In this document: piece by piece, positions 42,987-51,448 of the stretch | How the letters are laid out: each line of letters starts with the position of its first letter | Position numbering within the stretch: the first letter of the stretch is position 1 | Source of the DNA: Marinifilum_A sediminis | Lineage (GTDB): Bacteria; Bacteroidota; Bacteroidia; Bacteroidales; Marinifilaceae | Direction of reading: 5' to 3' | DNA length: 64,000 nt | NCBI GenBank assembly: GCA_947496465.1 | Contig: CANMCX010000003.1 | Coordinates: forward strand, 1 to 64,000 | Translations under genes and position numbers: made by a program | Notes under the pieces: model-generated | Database searches by the model: none | Told to the model about the DNA's origin: nothing | What the model saw: the letters and a program-made list of their open reading frames with translations, nothing else

Positions 42987-43110
42987 TCTTTATTAATTCT
43001 CTTTAATTTATTGTTTTTTACAGAGATAGTGTGTTTTTAAATTGGTCTGCAAATGTAATTCTTTTTACAAATTGGCAAAACGAGATGATACTGTTTTTAG
43101 GATAAAATGC

Positions 43111-43118
43111 TAAGTTTG
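43111..43118 (+). promoter_or_regulatory. Candidate -7 element of the orphan AAA ATPase gene
   Basis: TAAGTTTG matches TAnnTTTG and lies 49 bases before the ATG. No good -33 was found. Confidence 0.3.
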
Positions 43119-43167
43119 CAGAATATTTTAGTACCACATAACAATACAGCAAACACAATAAATACGC

Positions 43168-43920
43168 ATGAATCATTTATTTATCCCTAATCAGGGCAGA
43201 GTCAATTTTGATGACATAGTTTTTGACGAACGACTTTTTTCACAGATAAATCAATTCCTTAGAGAATATGAACATGTGGAAATTTTATCGAAGTATGGTT
43301 TACCTGTTATTAATAAGCTGTTACTTTTTGGAAAATCAGGATGTGGTAAAACCATGACTGCTAAGGCTATTGCTCATAAACTAAATAAAAAGCTAAAGAC
43401 TATTAATTTGGGAAATATCATATCTTCTAAATTAGGTGAAACATCCAGAAATATTGCTTCGGCTTTTAAAATGGTGGAAACGCAAGAAGCTGTTCTGTTT
43501 TTCGATGAATTTGATTCTTTAGGAAAAGAGAGAAATTACGACAATACAGATAGTAGTGAAATGAAAAGGGTTGTGAACGGAATGATTCAGATGATGGATC
43601 ATTTGCCAAAGAACTCTATTATTATTGCTGCAACCAACCAAATTGATTTGATTGATGAGGCATTGGTTCGTCGATTTGAATTGAAAATGGAATTCCAAAA
43701 TCCTAATAAAGTAGATTTGGATAGATTGTATGACAAGCTGATTGCTCGATTTCCTGAAGAATATGGGAAGGTGAATAGAGTATACGATATCTCTTTTGCA
43801 GAAGCAGAAAACATTGTGATGACTGAGGTTAAAGAGAATATTATTAACTCAGAACTATTGAAAAAAGCCGTAATCAGTGAACAAGATAAGATAAACAAAG
43901 AGCAGGTAACAAACAGTTAG
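43168..43920 (+). CDS. Orphan AAA+ ATPase (Cdc48/FtsH-like core)
   Basis: This 250-residue protein is a single classical AAA module. Walker A is GKSGCGKT (about 53-60), Walker B is VLFFDEFDS (about 111-119), sensor 1 is IIAATNQ, and the second region of homology holds an R-R pair (EALVRRFELKM) with the arginine finger. A short N-terminal region (about 45 residues) and a small helical lid with charged residues follow. No protease, transmembrane or substrate domain is present, so it must use a partner. The neighbours are the divergent STAS-like gene and ABC-F. No defence-system partner is seen. Confidence 0.88.
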   Translation: MNHLFIPNQGRVNFDDIVFDERLFSQINQFLREYEHVEILSKYGLPVINKLLLFGKSGCGKTMTAKAIAHKLNKKLKTINLGNIISSKLGETSRNIASAFKMVETQEAVLFFDEFDSLGKERNYDNTDSSEMKRVVNGMIQMMDHLPKNSIIIAATNQIDLIDEALVRRFELKMEFQNPNKVDLDRLYDKLIARFPEEYGKVNRVYDISFAEAENIVMTEVKENIINSELLKKAVISEQDKINKEQVTNS

Positions 43921-44010
43921 TAGTTTTTCAATCGCTATTTGGCTTTAGGCAATGGTTCATAATTGGTAATAGTTCACTATTTTTGTCGCTCTAATGAAAA
44001 TTGACACAGC

Positions 44011-45951
44011 ATGATCTCTATAAATAATCTCACAGTTGAATTTGGTGGTTTTACTCTTTTTAAAGATGTTAGTTTCATCGTAAATACTCGCGACCGAATT
44101 GGTTTGGTGGGAAAGAATGGAGCAGGAAAATCAACATTACTGAAAATCTTTGCAGGAATTCAAGGATCTACAAAAGGTACGGTTTCGATACCTAGTGAGG
44201 TGAAAATCGGTTATCTTCCACAGCAAATGAACCATGTTGATGGTAAGACTGTAATGGAAGAAACACTAACAGCATTTGAGGAGGTAATTGCATTAGAAAG
44301 AGAGATTGCTAAAATTAATACGGAGATTGCTGAGCGTACCGATTACGAATCGGAAGAATATATGAAGCTTATTGATCGATTGACGGATAAGAATGATCGC
44401 TACCATATGATGGGCGGTGAGAATATCGATGCTGAGGCGGAACGAACTCTTATGGGCTTAGGATTTTTACGTTCCGATTTTACTCGACAAACCAATGAAT
44501 TTAGTGGTGGTTGGAGAATGCGAATTGAACTGGCGAAAATTCTTTTGCGTCGTCCGGATGTGTTTCTTTTGGATGAGCCTACCAACCATTTGGATATCGA
44601 ATCAATTCAGTGGTTAGAGGATTTTCTGAAAGTATATCCGGGAGCTGTAGTTCTGGTTTCTCACGATCGTGCATTTTTAGATACGATTACTAATAGAACT
44701 GTTGAAATATCTGTTGGGAAAATATACGATTATAAAGTTCCTTATTCTGAATATGTTGTTTTGCATGCCGAGCGTCGTGAGCAACAAATGAAAGCGTACA
44801 TTAATCAGCAAAAGCAGATTAAGGATACGGAAGAGTTTATCGAACGATTTAGATATAAAGCAACCAAATCGGTTCAGGTTCAATCACGCGTTAAGCAATT
44901 GGAGAAGATTGATAGAATTGAGATTGATGAGGAGGATTTAGGAAAGCTGAATTTAAAATTTCCACCTGCACCTCGTTCGGGAGATTTGGTTTGTGAAGCA
45001 AAAGAATTGAGTAAAGCTTATGGCGATCATTTGGTGCTAAGTGAACTTGATTTTGTAATTGAAAGAGGCGAAAAACTTGCCTTTGTAGGAAAGAATGGAG
45101 AAGGAAAATCTACGCTTGTAAAAGTTTTGATGGGAGAGCTGGAACACACAGGTGTTTGTAAGATTGGTCACAATGTAAAAATTGGATACTTTGCCCAGAA
45201 TCAGGCTCAACTTCTAGATGATAACAAAACTGTATTTGATACTATTGATGATGTTGCTGTTGGTGATGTAAGAACTAAAATTCGTGATATTTTAGGTGCT
45301 TTCATGTTTAGAGGCGAGGATGTTGATAAAAAAGTTAAGGTATTGTCGGGAGGAGAAAAATCTCGATTGGCAATGATTCGCTTACTTCTTGAACCTGTGA
45401 ATTTGTTGGTTCTCGATGAGCCTACCAATCACCTGGACATGAAATCTAAAGATGTATTGAAAGAGGCATTGTCTCAATTCGATGGAACCGTAATTGTTGT
45501 TTCTCACGATCGTGAATTTTTGGACGGATTGGCATCGAAAGTATATGAGTTTGCCAACAAAAAAATCAAAGAGCATCTAGGTGGAATTTATGAATTCTTA
45601 AGAGCCAAAAAGATGGAATCTTTGAAAGAACTGGAAGTGAAAAAAGCTATAGTTCAGGATAAGATTGTGGAGGCTCCTTCTGAAAATAAGCTCAACTATT
45701 TAGAGCGTAAAGAGATGAGTAAGAAGATCTCAAAAATGGAGAGAAATGTTACATCTGCAGAGGAAAATATCGCCAAATTCGAAGAACAAATTGCAGAAAT
45801 GGAGGACTTGTTAGCAAATCCTGAAAAGATGCAAGACCAGTCTCTTTTTACCAAATACGAGGAAGCTAAAAAGGATTTAGAAAACGAAATGTTGGCTTGG
45901 GAAGAGTTTAATGAGCAATTAGAGGAATTGATTATTGAGAGAGGAGAGTAG
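44011..45951 (+). CDS. ABC-F family ATPase (Uup/EttA-like)
   Basis: This 646-residue protein has two ABC nucleotide-binding domains and no membrane segment. Domain 1 has GKNGAGKST, EFSGGWRMRIELAK and DEPTNHLD; domain 2 has GKNGEGKST, VLSGGEKSRLAM and DEPTNHLD. A linker with basic residues (RFRYKATKSVQVQSRVKQLE) and a C-terminal coiled coil (about 545-646) are typical. ABC-F proteins act on the ribosome, in rescue, tRNA positioning or antibiotic protection; the coiled-coil tail favours the Uup-like branch. It stands alone. Confidence 0.93.
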   Translation: MISINNLTVEFGGFTLFKDVSFIVNTRDRIGLVGKNGAGKSTLLKIFAGIQGSTKGTVSIPSEVKIGYLPQQMNHVDGKTVMEETLTAFEEVIALEREIAKINTEIAERTDYESEEYMKLIDRLTDKNDRYHMMGGENIDAEAERTLMGLGFLRSDFTRQTNEFSGGWRMRIELAKILLRRPDVFLLDEPTNHLDIESIQWLEDFLKVYPGAVVLVSHDRAFLDTITNRTVEISVGKIYDYKVPYSEYVVLHAERREQQMKAYINQQKQIKDTEEFIERFRYKATKSVQVQSRVKQLEKIDRIEIDEEDLGKLNLKFPPAPRSGDLVCEAKELSKAYGDHLVLSELDFVIERGEKLAFVGKNGEGKSTLVKVLMGELEHTGVCKIGHNVKIGYFAQNQAQLLDDNKTVFDTIDDVAVGDVRTKIRDILGAFMFRGEDVDKKVKVLSGGEKSRLAMIRLLLEPVNLLVLDEPTNHLDMKSKDVLKEALSQFDGTVIVVSHDREFLDGLASKVYEFANKKIKEHLGGIYEFLRAKKMESLKELEVKKAIVQDKIVEAPSENKLNYLERKEMSKKISKMERNVTSAEENIAKFEEQIAEMEDLLANPEKMQDQSLFTKYEEAKKDLENEMLAWEEFNEQLEELIIERGE

Positions 45952-46037
45952 GTATTAATGTATTGATAATCTGTCTAGCATTTTCGAGATGCTTGTCATT
46001 TTAACAGCAATAGAAGAATACTATAATGTATGAATAG

Positions 46038-46073
46038 AATGGAGATGTGTGATTTATTGCGCTCTCCATTTTT
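46038..46073 (+). terminator. Weak terminator after the ABC-F gene
   Basis: AATGGAGA (46038-46045) and TCTCCATT (46062-46069) pair across a 16-base loop, followed by TTTT. Confidence 0.5.
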
Positions 46074-46153
46074 ACTTTAAGGAGATTAGATATTTTTTTA
46101 CTTGAAAACATTTTGCGCCCTTTGCTTGAAACTTCTTATCTTGAAAGGAAAAA

Positions 46154-47398
46154 ATGTCAAACCTACACGCTAGCCCAACTACCCCAAAAGAGAGAATTAG
46201 ATCATTAGATATTCTACGAGGATTTGCCTTGCTCGGCATCTTGTTTATCAACATACAAATGTTTGCCTTACCCAATGCCTCATTTGCTAACCCTTTGGTT
46301 ATGGGTGAGATGAGTGGATTGGATGATTTTGCCTACTGGTTGGTTCATGTTTTTGCAGAATTAAAATTCATGAGCATTTTCTCTATTCTATTTGGAGCAG
46401 GTATGTTGTTATTCATAAATCGCTTGACGGAAAAAGGAATTGATGGAGCAAGCATTCACATTCGTAGAATGTTGTGGCTTCTTCTTTTTGGAATGATTCA
46501 CGCCTATTTTATATGGTTTGGAGATATTTTAGTGGCTTACTCCTTAATAGGTTTAATTGCTGTCTTGTTTCGCAAGATGAAAGATAGCTGGAAGATAGTA
46601 TTAGTTGTGATTCTCTATATGCTTCCAATGCTGTTTTTTTACGGTGTGGGTAGTTTGTTTGAAAGTATGCCTGAAAAAATGCTCGAAGAATCGATGGCAG
46701 AGTTTTTACCATCAGCGGAGACATTAAAAGCAGAAACCGACCTATATCAGAATGGTTCCTGGTTGGATATTTTTGTAAAAAGAGCGCAATTAAATATGAA
46801 TTACCAAATTGGATCTTTCTTTATGCTTTCCTTATGGCGAACTACGGGATTGATGTTATTAGGAATGGTTTTGCTAAATAAAGGTATTTTATCAGCTACT
46901 AAATCGAAAATATTTTATGGAGTTATGGCTCTTGTAGGAATTGGAATTGGAGCGTTCATTTCAAATTATGGTGTGCAAGAAATGACACAGAATAGATGGG
47001 AGGTTATTCATTATTTCAAATTTGGATATCAGTACAATTACTTCTCAAGTATATTTACTTCGCTGGGTTATATTGGTCTAATTATATTAGTTTATCAATT
47101 AAATATTCTTCAATTTTTAATGAAAGGGCTCGAAGCAGTTGGTCGATTGGCTTTTACAAACTACCTTTGCCAGTCCGTAATTTGTTCCCTCATTTTCTAC
47201 AGTTACGGTTTTGGATTGTTCGGAGAGTTCACAAGGTTTGAATTGCTCTATTGGATGCTTGGCATCTGGATTTTCCAAATGACTTCATCATATATGTGGT
47301 TGAAGTATTACAGAATGGGACCTTTGGAATGGTTGTGGAGATATCTTACCTATAAAGAAAAACCACAACTATCATTAAATGTAAATATCAGTAAGTAA
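46154..47398 (+). CDS. DUF418 family multi-pass membrane protein
   Basis: This 414-residue inner-membrane protein has about 10 predicted helices. It begins RIRSLDILRGFALLGILFIN, the family's entry motif, and has FMSIFSILFGAGMLLFI, IRRMLWLLLFGMIHAYFIW, GDILVAYSLIGLIAV and, at the C-terminus, VGRLAFTNYLCQSVICSLIFY, with GPLEWLWRYLTY at the end. The function of DUF418 proteins is unknown; some relate to acyltransferase-like membrane proteins. The rlmB gene starts 7 bases after its stop, so they are co-transcribed. Confidence 0.92.
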   Translation: MSNLHASPTTPKERIRSLDILRGFALLGILFINIQMFALPNASFANPLVMGEMSGLDDFAYWLVHVFAELKFMSIFSILFGAGMLLFINRLTEKGIDGASIHIRRMLWLLLFGMIHAYFIWFGDILVAYSLIGLIAVLFRKMKDSWKIVLVVILYMLPMLFFYGVGSLFESMPEKMLEESMAEFLPSAETLKAETDLYQNGSWLDIFVKRAQLNMNYQIGSFFMLSLWRTTGLMLLGMVLLNKGILSATKSKIFYGVMALVGIGIGAFISNYGVQEMTQNRWEVIHYFKFGYQYNYFSSIFTSLGYIGLIILVYQLNILQFLMKGLEAVGRLAFTNYLCQSVICSLIFYSYGFGLFGEFTRFELLYWMLGIWIFQMTSSYMWLKYYRMGPLEWLWRYLTYKEKPQLSLNVNISK

Positions 47399-47405
47399 TT
47401 GATCA

Positions 47406-48146
47406 ATGGCTAAACAGAAACAAGAAATGTTGTTCGGTATTAGAGCAACAATGGAAGCGATTAAAAACGAAAAAGAAATTGAGAAAGTTCTAATTCGTAA
47501 GGGATTAACAGGACGATTATACAATGAATTATTCGATTTAATTCGTGAGAAAGAAGTTGAATATCAATTCGTACCTGCCGAGAAAATTAAATCTTTAGAT
47601 CAGCATAACAATCAAGGTGTGGTGACTTTAATTGCTCCTATTGCTTATCAGGAGCTTGAAGATGTGATTCCACAGATATTGGCTGAAGGTAAAAATCCTT
47701 TAATCTTAATTCTCGATCAGATTACTGATGTTCGTAATTTTGGTGCTATTGCTCGTTCTGCAGAATGTGCAGGTGTACAAGCCATAATTATCCCATTTAA
47801 AAATTCGGCAAAAATTACTCCTGATTCTATTAAGACTTCAGCAGGTGCTTTGTATTCAATTCCTGTTTGTAGAGTTCAGAACCTTAAAACAATGGTTAGA
47901 GCTTTGAAAAAAGAAGGAATTAGAATTGTTGCTTCAACCGAGAAAGCGGAACAATTGTATACTGAAGCTGATTTGACCTTGGCTACAGCAATTATCATGG
48001 GATCGGAAGATACGGGTATTGATGAGGGATTACTACGATTGGCAGATGAGCAAGTAAAATTGCCAATTTTAGGTTCTATTGAATCGTTAAATGTATCTGT
48101 GGCTGCTTCATTAATGGTTTATGAAGCTGTACGTCAGAGAAAATAA
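47406..48146 (+). CDS. rlmB: 23S rRNA 2'-O-ribose methyltransferase RlmB (SpoU/TrmH family)
   Basis: This 246-residue enzyme methylates a 2'-OH in 23S rRNA (G2251 in E. coli). The N-terminal RNA-binding domain (about 1-80) starts MLFGIRATMEAIKNEKEIEK. The knotted SPOUT domain has LDQITDVRNFGAIARSAEC, IMGSEDTGIDEGLL and LPILGSIESLNVSVAASLMVYE (cited in parts, the N-V-S-V-A core), the three SPOUT motifs. It follows the DUF418 gene in one operon and has a terminator. Confidence 0.92.
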   Translation: MAKQKQEMLFGIRATMEAIKNEKEIEKVLIRKGLTGRLYNELFDLIREKEVEYQFVPAEKIKSLDQHNNQGVVTLIAPIAYQELEDVIPQILAEGKNPLILILDQITDVRNFGAIARSAECAGVQAIIIPFKNSAKITPDSIKTSAGALYSIPVCRVQNLKTMVRALKKEGIRIVASTEKAEQLYTEADLTLATAIIMGSEDTGIDEGLLRLADEQVKLPILGSIESLNVSVAASLMVYEAVRQRK

Positions 48147-48167
48147 AATAAATACTGAAATTATTTG

Positions 48168-48200
48168 AAAGGTGTAAAGCATTGCTTTTACACCTTTTTT
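48168..48200 (+). terminator. Terminator of the DUF418-rlmB operon
   Basis: AAAGGTGTAAAGC (48168-48180) pairs with GCTTTTACACCTTT (48184-48197), one bulge, and is followed by T's. Confidence 0.9.
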
Positions 48201-48245
48201 TATGACTTTACTTGTGTTGAAAATAAGGTAGATTTACTGTTTTGA

Positions 48246-48352
48246 AAAACCTGCTTAGGTTTTGAAAGAAACCACAGCAGCTTTTGCACTAAACCTAACT
48301 AGGTTTTATTCGAAACCACAGCAGGTTTTAAGGAAAACCACAGTAGGTTTTT
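48246..48352. repeat. Tandem array of AAACC...GGTTT palindromes, exact 22-bp period
   Basis: Five units start at 48247, 48269, 48291, 48313 and 48335, every step exactly 22 bp. Each is about 16 bp with arms AAACC/GGTTT around a variable 6-base centre (TGCTTA, ACAGCA, TAACTA, ACAGCA, ACAGTA); unit 2 has one arm mismatch. The 6-base spacers vary. It lies between the rlmB terminator and the reductive-dehalogenase-like stop, downstream of both. It differs in sequence and period from the 31.5 kb array but has the same layout. Confidence 0.9.
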
Positions 48353-48373
48353 ACCAAAATGGAAGCACGTTTA

Positions 48374-49747
48374 TTATTTTTCGCTTTTATTCTCTTCAGG
48401 TATCCATTTCGGCATTTCTTTTGATTTCGGTTTTCTACCATAAAAGAAATCATCTAAATGTACGGCAAGTATCCTAAATAGTTGAGAATACTTAATACCC
48501 CAACGAATAAAGTTATGCAATGCATTATTGGGATGAGAGTAGGGACAGGTTGCCATACAACGTCCACAATCGGTGCCAGCTTTACACCAGTAGGTAAAAC
48601 AGGATTCGGAATTGATTTGCCAGCGCTTTACACCATTAATCAATTTTGGTTCATCAAACGAGATGGATTTACTTGGACAAACATCAGCACATTTTTTACA
48701 GCGATTGCAAAAATCATGAACGGAATAATCTTTTTCCCATTTTGTAGATGGTAGCTTAAAATCGGTGGTAACAACACCTAACCGAACTCTTGGACCTTGT
48801 TTTGGTGTCATGAGTAAGCCCATTCTACCAATTTCTCCTAAGCCTGAATCTCTGGCTACCAAAGGACAGACCACTTGATAATTACCATCGATATGTGCTC
48901 TTGCAGAATAACCCAAACTGCGTAAAAATTGTGCTATTTGTACTGCTATTCTTCCGGCTTCGAGGTATTGTTGTCCTGATTCCATGACAATGGAAGCTTG
49001 TGGAGCAGCATCAACCATCTCTTGTGTCATTTCAACAGTAAAAGCTATGGCATGAGTATGATTACTTTTTACTTCTTTACCGTATTCTTCACCTCTTCCT
49101 TTATGTGAATAAAAATGATAATCACTTAATTCTGTAATTCCAGTATTTAAAGCACCTAACTTTTTGCTCCATGATTTAATGAATTTAGCCATTTCATTTG
49201 GGGAAACACTTTCCTGATTGGGATTGACTTCGCCATCAACGGCATCTTTAAATTGATCGACAGCGTAAAAACTAGAATTGGCTGCCGCATAAGCCATTTG
49301 ATTGTAGAAAATAGATTTTTCTGCAGTTAAGCCTGGTTCTCTTCTAAATTCATCATCGAGTAATCTTTTATCAGGATTTTTTGAGTAGTAATTCTCAAAA
49401 TTTACACTTCCTTCTTTTAGTTCATTTCTTGAGAACATGATATCACGTTCATCTATTTTTGATTTAGGATAATCATCGGTAATTGTTTTATCGATTGGAA
49501 AAGGAATCAGAAATAAAATTCCTGTAAGTATTAAATCAGCGACTAGAACTATCGTAACAATTTCCCAATTGTAATACCATGAGAAGAAATAGGGAAGAGG
49601 CAATAGAATTGCAATTAGCAGTGCTCTACTCGCAGCCTTTTTTTCTTTTTCTCTTACAAACACAAAAAATGCGTAAGTAATCATGATTAAGAAAATTATC
49701 GATAGGAATAAACAAACGAGAGGTGAGTGTAATAATAAATTGTTCAT
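48374..49747 (-). CDS. Membrane-anchored reductive-dehalogenase-like corrinoid/iron-sulfur protein
   Basis: This is a 457-residue protein. Three N-terminal membrane helices (about 8-30, 40-60, 63-83) replace a Tat signal. The middle shows SIVMESGQQYLEAGRIAVQI, RSLGYSARAHI, then LGEIGRMGLLMTPKQGPRV and VVTTDFKLP, the corrinoid-domain signature of reductive dehalogenases. Two cluster motifs follow: C347 in CNRCKKCADVCP and C383 to about 400 in CFTYWCKAGTDCGRCMATCP. The pattern is unlike QueG, which has different motifs. RdhA enzymes use a base-on or base-off cobamide; halide release is the known reaction but the substrate here is unknown. No RdhB or regulatory genes are adjacent. Confidence 0.82.
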   Translation of the reverse strand: MNNLLLHSPLVCLFLSIIFLIMITYAFFVFVREKEKKAASRALLIAILLPLPYFFSWYYNWEIVTIVLVADLILTGILFLIPFPIDKTITDDYPKSKIDERDIMFSRNELKEGSVNFENYYSKNPDKRLLDDEFRREPGLTAEKSIFYNQMAYAAANSSFYAVDQFKDAVDGEVNPNQESVSPNEMAKFIKSWSKKLGALNTGITELSDYHFYSHKGRGEEYGKEVKSNHTHAIAFTVEMTQEMVDAAPQASIVMESGQQYLEAGRIAVQIAQFLRSLGYSARAHIDGNYQVVCPLVARDSGLGEIGRMGLLMTPKQGPRVRLGVVTTDFKLPSTKWEKDYSVHDFCNRCKKCADVCPSKSISFDEPKLINGVKRWQINSESCFTYWCKAGTDCGRCMATCPYSHPNNALHNFIRWGIKYSQLFRILAVHLDDFFYGRKPKSKEMPKWIPEENKSEK

Positions 49748-49839
49748 GGTCGGGTTAGCTTAGGTCGGAAAGATAAATTATTTTTTCTGCTAAACCTTTA
49801 CTTGTAACTAATTTGGATTCTTTCTCGGAAAGAATGGGC

Positions 49840-49879
49840 AAAAAATTACCCGAATCAAACCAAGTTGATTCGGGTAATT
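49840..49879 (-). terminator. Strong 15-bp hairpin downstream of the FabH-like gene
   Basis: AATTACCCGAATCAA and TTGATTCGGGTAATT (49844-49858, 49865-49879) form a perfect 15-bp stem with loop ACCAAG. On the minus strand it is followed by TTTTTT. It lies 211 bases after the FabH-like stop, giving a long 3' end. Confidence 0.75.
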
Positions 49880-50089
49880 ATTATAGTAATTTTAGGGTTA
49901 GAATGCAATTTAAATGTGAAATCCGATAAATATTCAATCTCCTCTATCCCTCTTATCTTCTAGCCTCTATCAGATTCAGCCCTGCTAATTTAGAAAAATA
50001 TTTTTTGAATGCAATATTTTTTCTGAATTCTTTCACAGCTTGGTGTGATTTTTAACATTTTTGAGTCTAAATGAATCTGTTTTCTAGGT
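49880..50089. other. Long 3' region of the FabH-like gene
   Basis: The stretch up to the distal terminator has no ORF. A pyrimidine tract of about 36 bases (about 49937-49972, blocks of C and T with few purines) stands out on the plus strand, purine-rich on the transcript. I see no further structure. Confidence 0.4.
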
Positions 50090-51175
50090 TTAAACCTGGT
50101 ATACAAACGAATTGATATTCATTCCTGCACCAACAGATGCAAAAACAACGTAATCACCAGGATTTAAACTATGATCTGTTAATTGATTCTTTGCAATTTG
50201 ATCATATAAAATAGGCACAGTAGCTACTGAATTGTTACCCATTTTTTCAAGAATAATAGGCATAATATCTTTTGGTACAGTTTTTTCTTTGTACAGCCTA
50301 AATAATCGTTTTCCAATTGCTTCATCCATTTTCTCGTTTGCCTGATGAATCAATATCTTTTTAATATCTTTTATGTCCAATCCAGCTTTATCAATGCTTT
50401 CCTTAACTACACCAGGAACATTGGTAATTGCATATTCATAAATCTTACGACCATACATTTTAATAAAGTGGCTTGTACCATTTCCTTCAAAATCAGCATT
50501 ATCTGATTTGTCAGCTCTAAGGAAAAATGCTTCGTTTAAGGTATCTGTTCTCATCGCATGAGAAAGAATTCCTGATTTTTCTTCTGCTTCGCACGCTTCT
50601 AGAATTGTGGCCCCAGCTCCATCAGAATAAATCATACTGTCACGATCGTGTGGATCACAAACACGCGATAAAGTTTCGGATCCAATAATTAATACTCTAT
50701 TGGCATCTCCTGATTTAATAATATAGTTTGCCTGAATCATACATTGAACCCAACCAGGACATCCGAAAAGTAGATCATACGCAATACAACTGGGATTCTC
50801 AATTTGAAGAAGGTTTTTAACCTTTGCTGCCAAACAAGGCAATTGGTTGCTAAGTGTTGAATCTGGACTAACATCACCAAAGTTGTGAGCTACTAATATA
50901 TAGTCAATACTTTCTTTATCTATGTTAGAAGAATCAAGTGCGTCTTTTGCAGCCAGGTATGCTAAATCAGATGCTTGTTGATCTTTATTGGCATATTTTC
51001 TTTCTGCAATTCCAGTTATTTCCTGGAATTTTTCGATTATTTCCTGATTCGGAGTTTCTATTTTTTGCCCACCAGGCTCAAAAAAGTCATGATTGATAAA
51101 ATGTTCATTCTTAACCTGAACTGAAGGAAGGTAACTACCTGATCCAACAATCTTAGAAAATCTTTTGGTACTCAT
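50090..51175 (-). CDS. Ketoacyl-ACP synthase III-like protein (FabH family)
   Basis: This 361-residue thiolase-fold enzyme condenses an acyl thioester with a malonyl or other donor. The catalytic triad is present: C139 (LLFGCPGWVQ), His in IHQANEKMDE, Asn in MGNNSVATVP. The N-terminal half carries LVAHNFGDVSPDSTLSNQLP. It is longer than the usual FabH (about 320) and has a distinct insertion, as in the Bacteroidota subgroup of such enzymes, so it may act in secondary lipid or polyketide synthesis rather than the core cycle. Upstream are three AATCCGAT motifs. Confidence 0.9.
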   Translation of the reverse strand: MSTKRFSKIVGSGSYLPSVQVKNEHFINHDFFEPGGQKIETPNQEIIEKFQEITGIAERKYANKDQQASDLAYLAAKDALDSSNIDKESIDYILVAHNFGDVSPDSTLSNQLPCLAAKVKNLLQIENPSCIAYDLLFGCPGWVQCMIQANYIIKSGDANRVLIIGSETLSRVCDPHDRDSMIYSDGAGATILEACEAEEKSGILSHAMRTDTLNEAFFLRADKSDNADFEGNGTSHFIKMYGRKIYEYAITNVPGVVKESIDKAGLDIKDIKKILIHQANEKMDEAIGKRLFRLYKEKTVPKDIMPIILEKMGNNSVATVPILYDQIAKNQLTDHSLNPGDYVVFASVGAGMNINSFVYQV

Positions 51176-51251
51176 TGTTATTGTTTTTATTTCACAAAAC
51201 TGAAGACAATTTTATTGTATTCAGTAATACCTTAAGAAACTGATTCTTAGC

Positions 51252-51390
51252 AATCCGATAGGCTATTTTAATAGTTTTGCCATGAACGGCAATAAGTTTG
51301 GTGTGTGCGCTAAGGTAAATATTTTTTTTATATCGGATTAAATAATTACTTATTTAGAATGTAAGGTCATCATTTTAATCCGATTAAAAT
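51252..51390 (-). promoter_or_regulatory. Three copies of AATCCGAT upstream of the FabH-like gene
   Basis: The octamer AATCCGAT occurs at 51252-51259 and 51377-51384 on the plus strand and at 51337-51330 on the minus strand. The last plus copy is inside the perfect 8/3/8 inverted repeat ATTTTAAT-CCG-ATTAAAAT (51372-51390). All lie within the 273-base gap ahead of the start at 51175. They look like binding sites for one regulator. The strand of control is inferred from the gene that follows. Confidence 0.45.
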
Positions 51391-51412
51391 AATTTAAGCG
51401 GAGGAAGAATAT

Positions 51413-51442
51413 AAAAAAAGGGAATATTTACATTCCCTTTTT
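51413..51442 (-). terminator. Terminator of the chalcone-isomerase-like gene
   Basis: AAAAAGGGAAT and ATTCCCTTTTT form a stem around TTAC (core 51420-51425, 51432-51437). On the minus strand it ends in T's, right after the stop at 51449. Confidence 0.85.
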
Positions 51443-51448
51443 GTGTTG

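Noticed and set aside
43168..43920. AAA ATPase as part of an anti-phage defence system
   Set aside because: No protease, nuclease, reverse transcriptase or toxin partner lies beside it and the flanks are housekeeping genes.
48374..49747. Epoxyqueuosine reductase QueG
   Set aside because: The motifs around RSLGYSARAHI, LGEIGRMGLLMTPKQGPR and the spacing of the two cluster motifs fit reductive dehalogenases better; QueG also lacks three leading membrane helices and is shorter.
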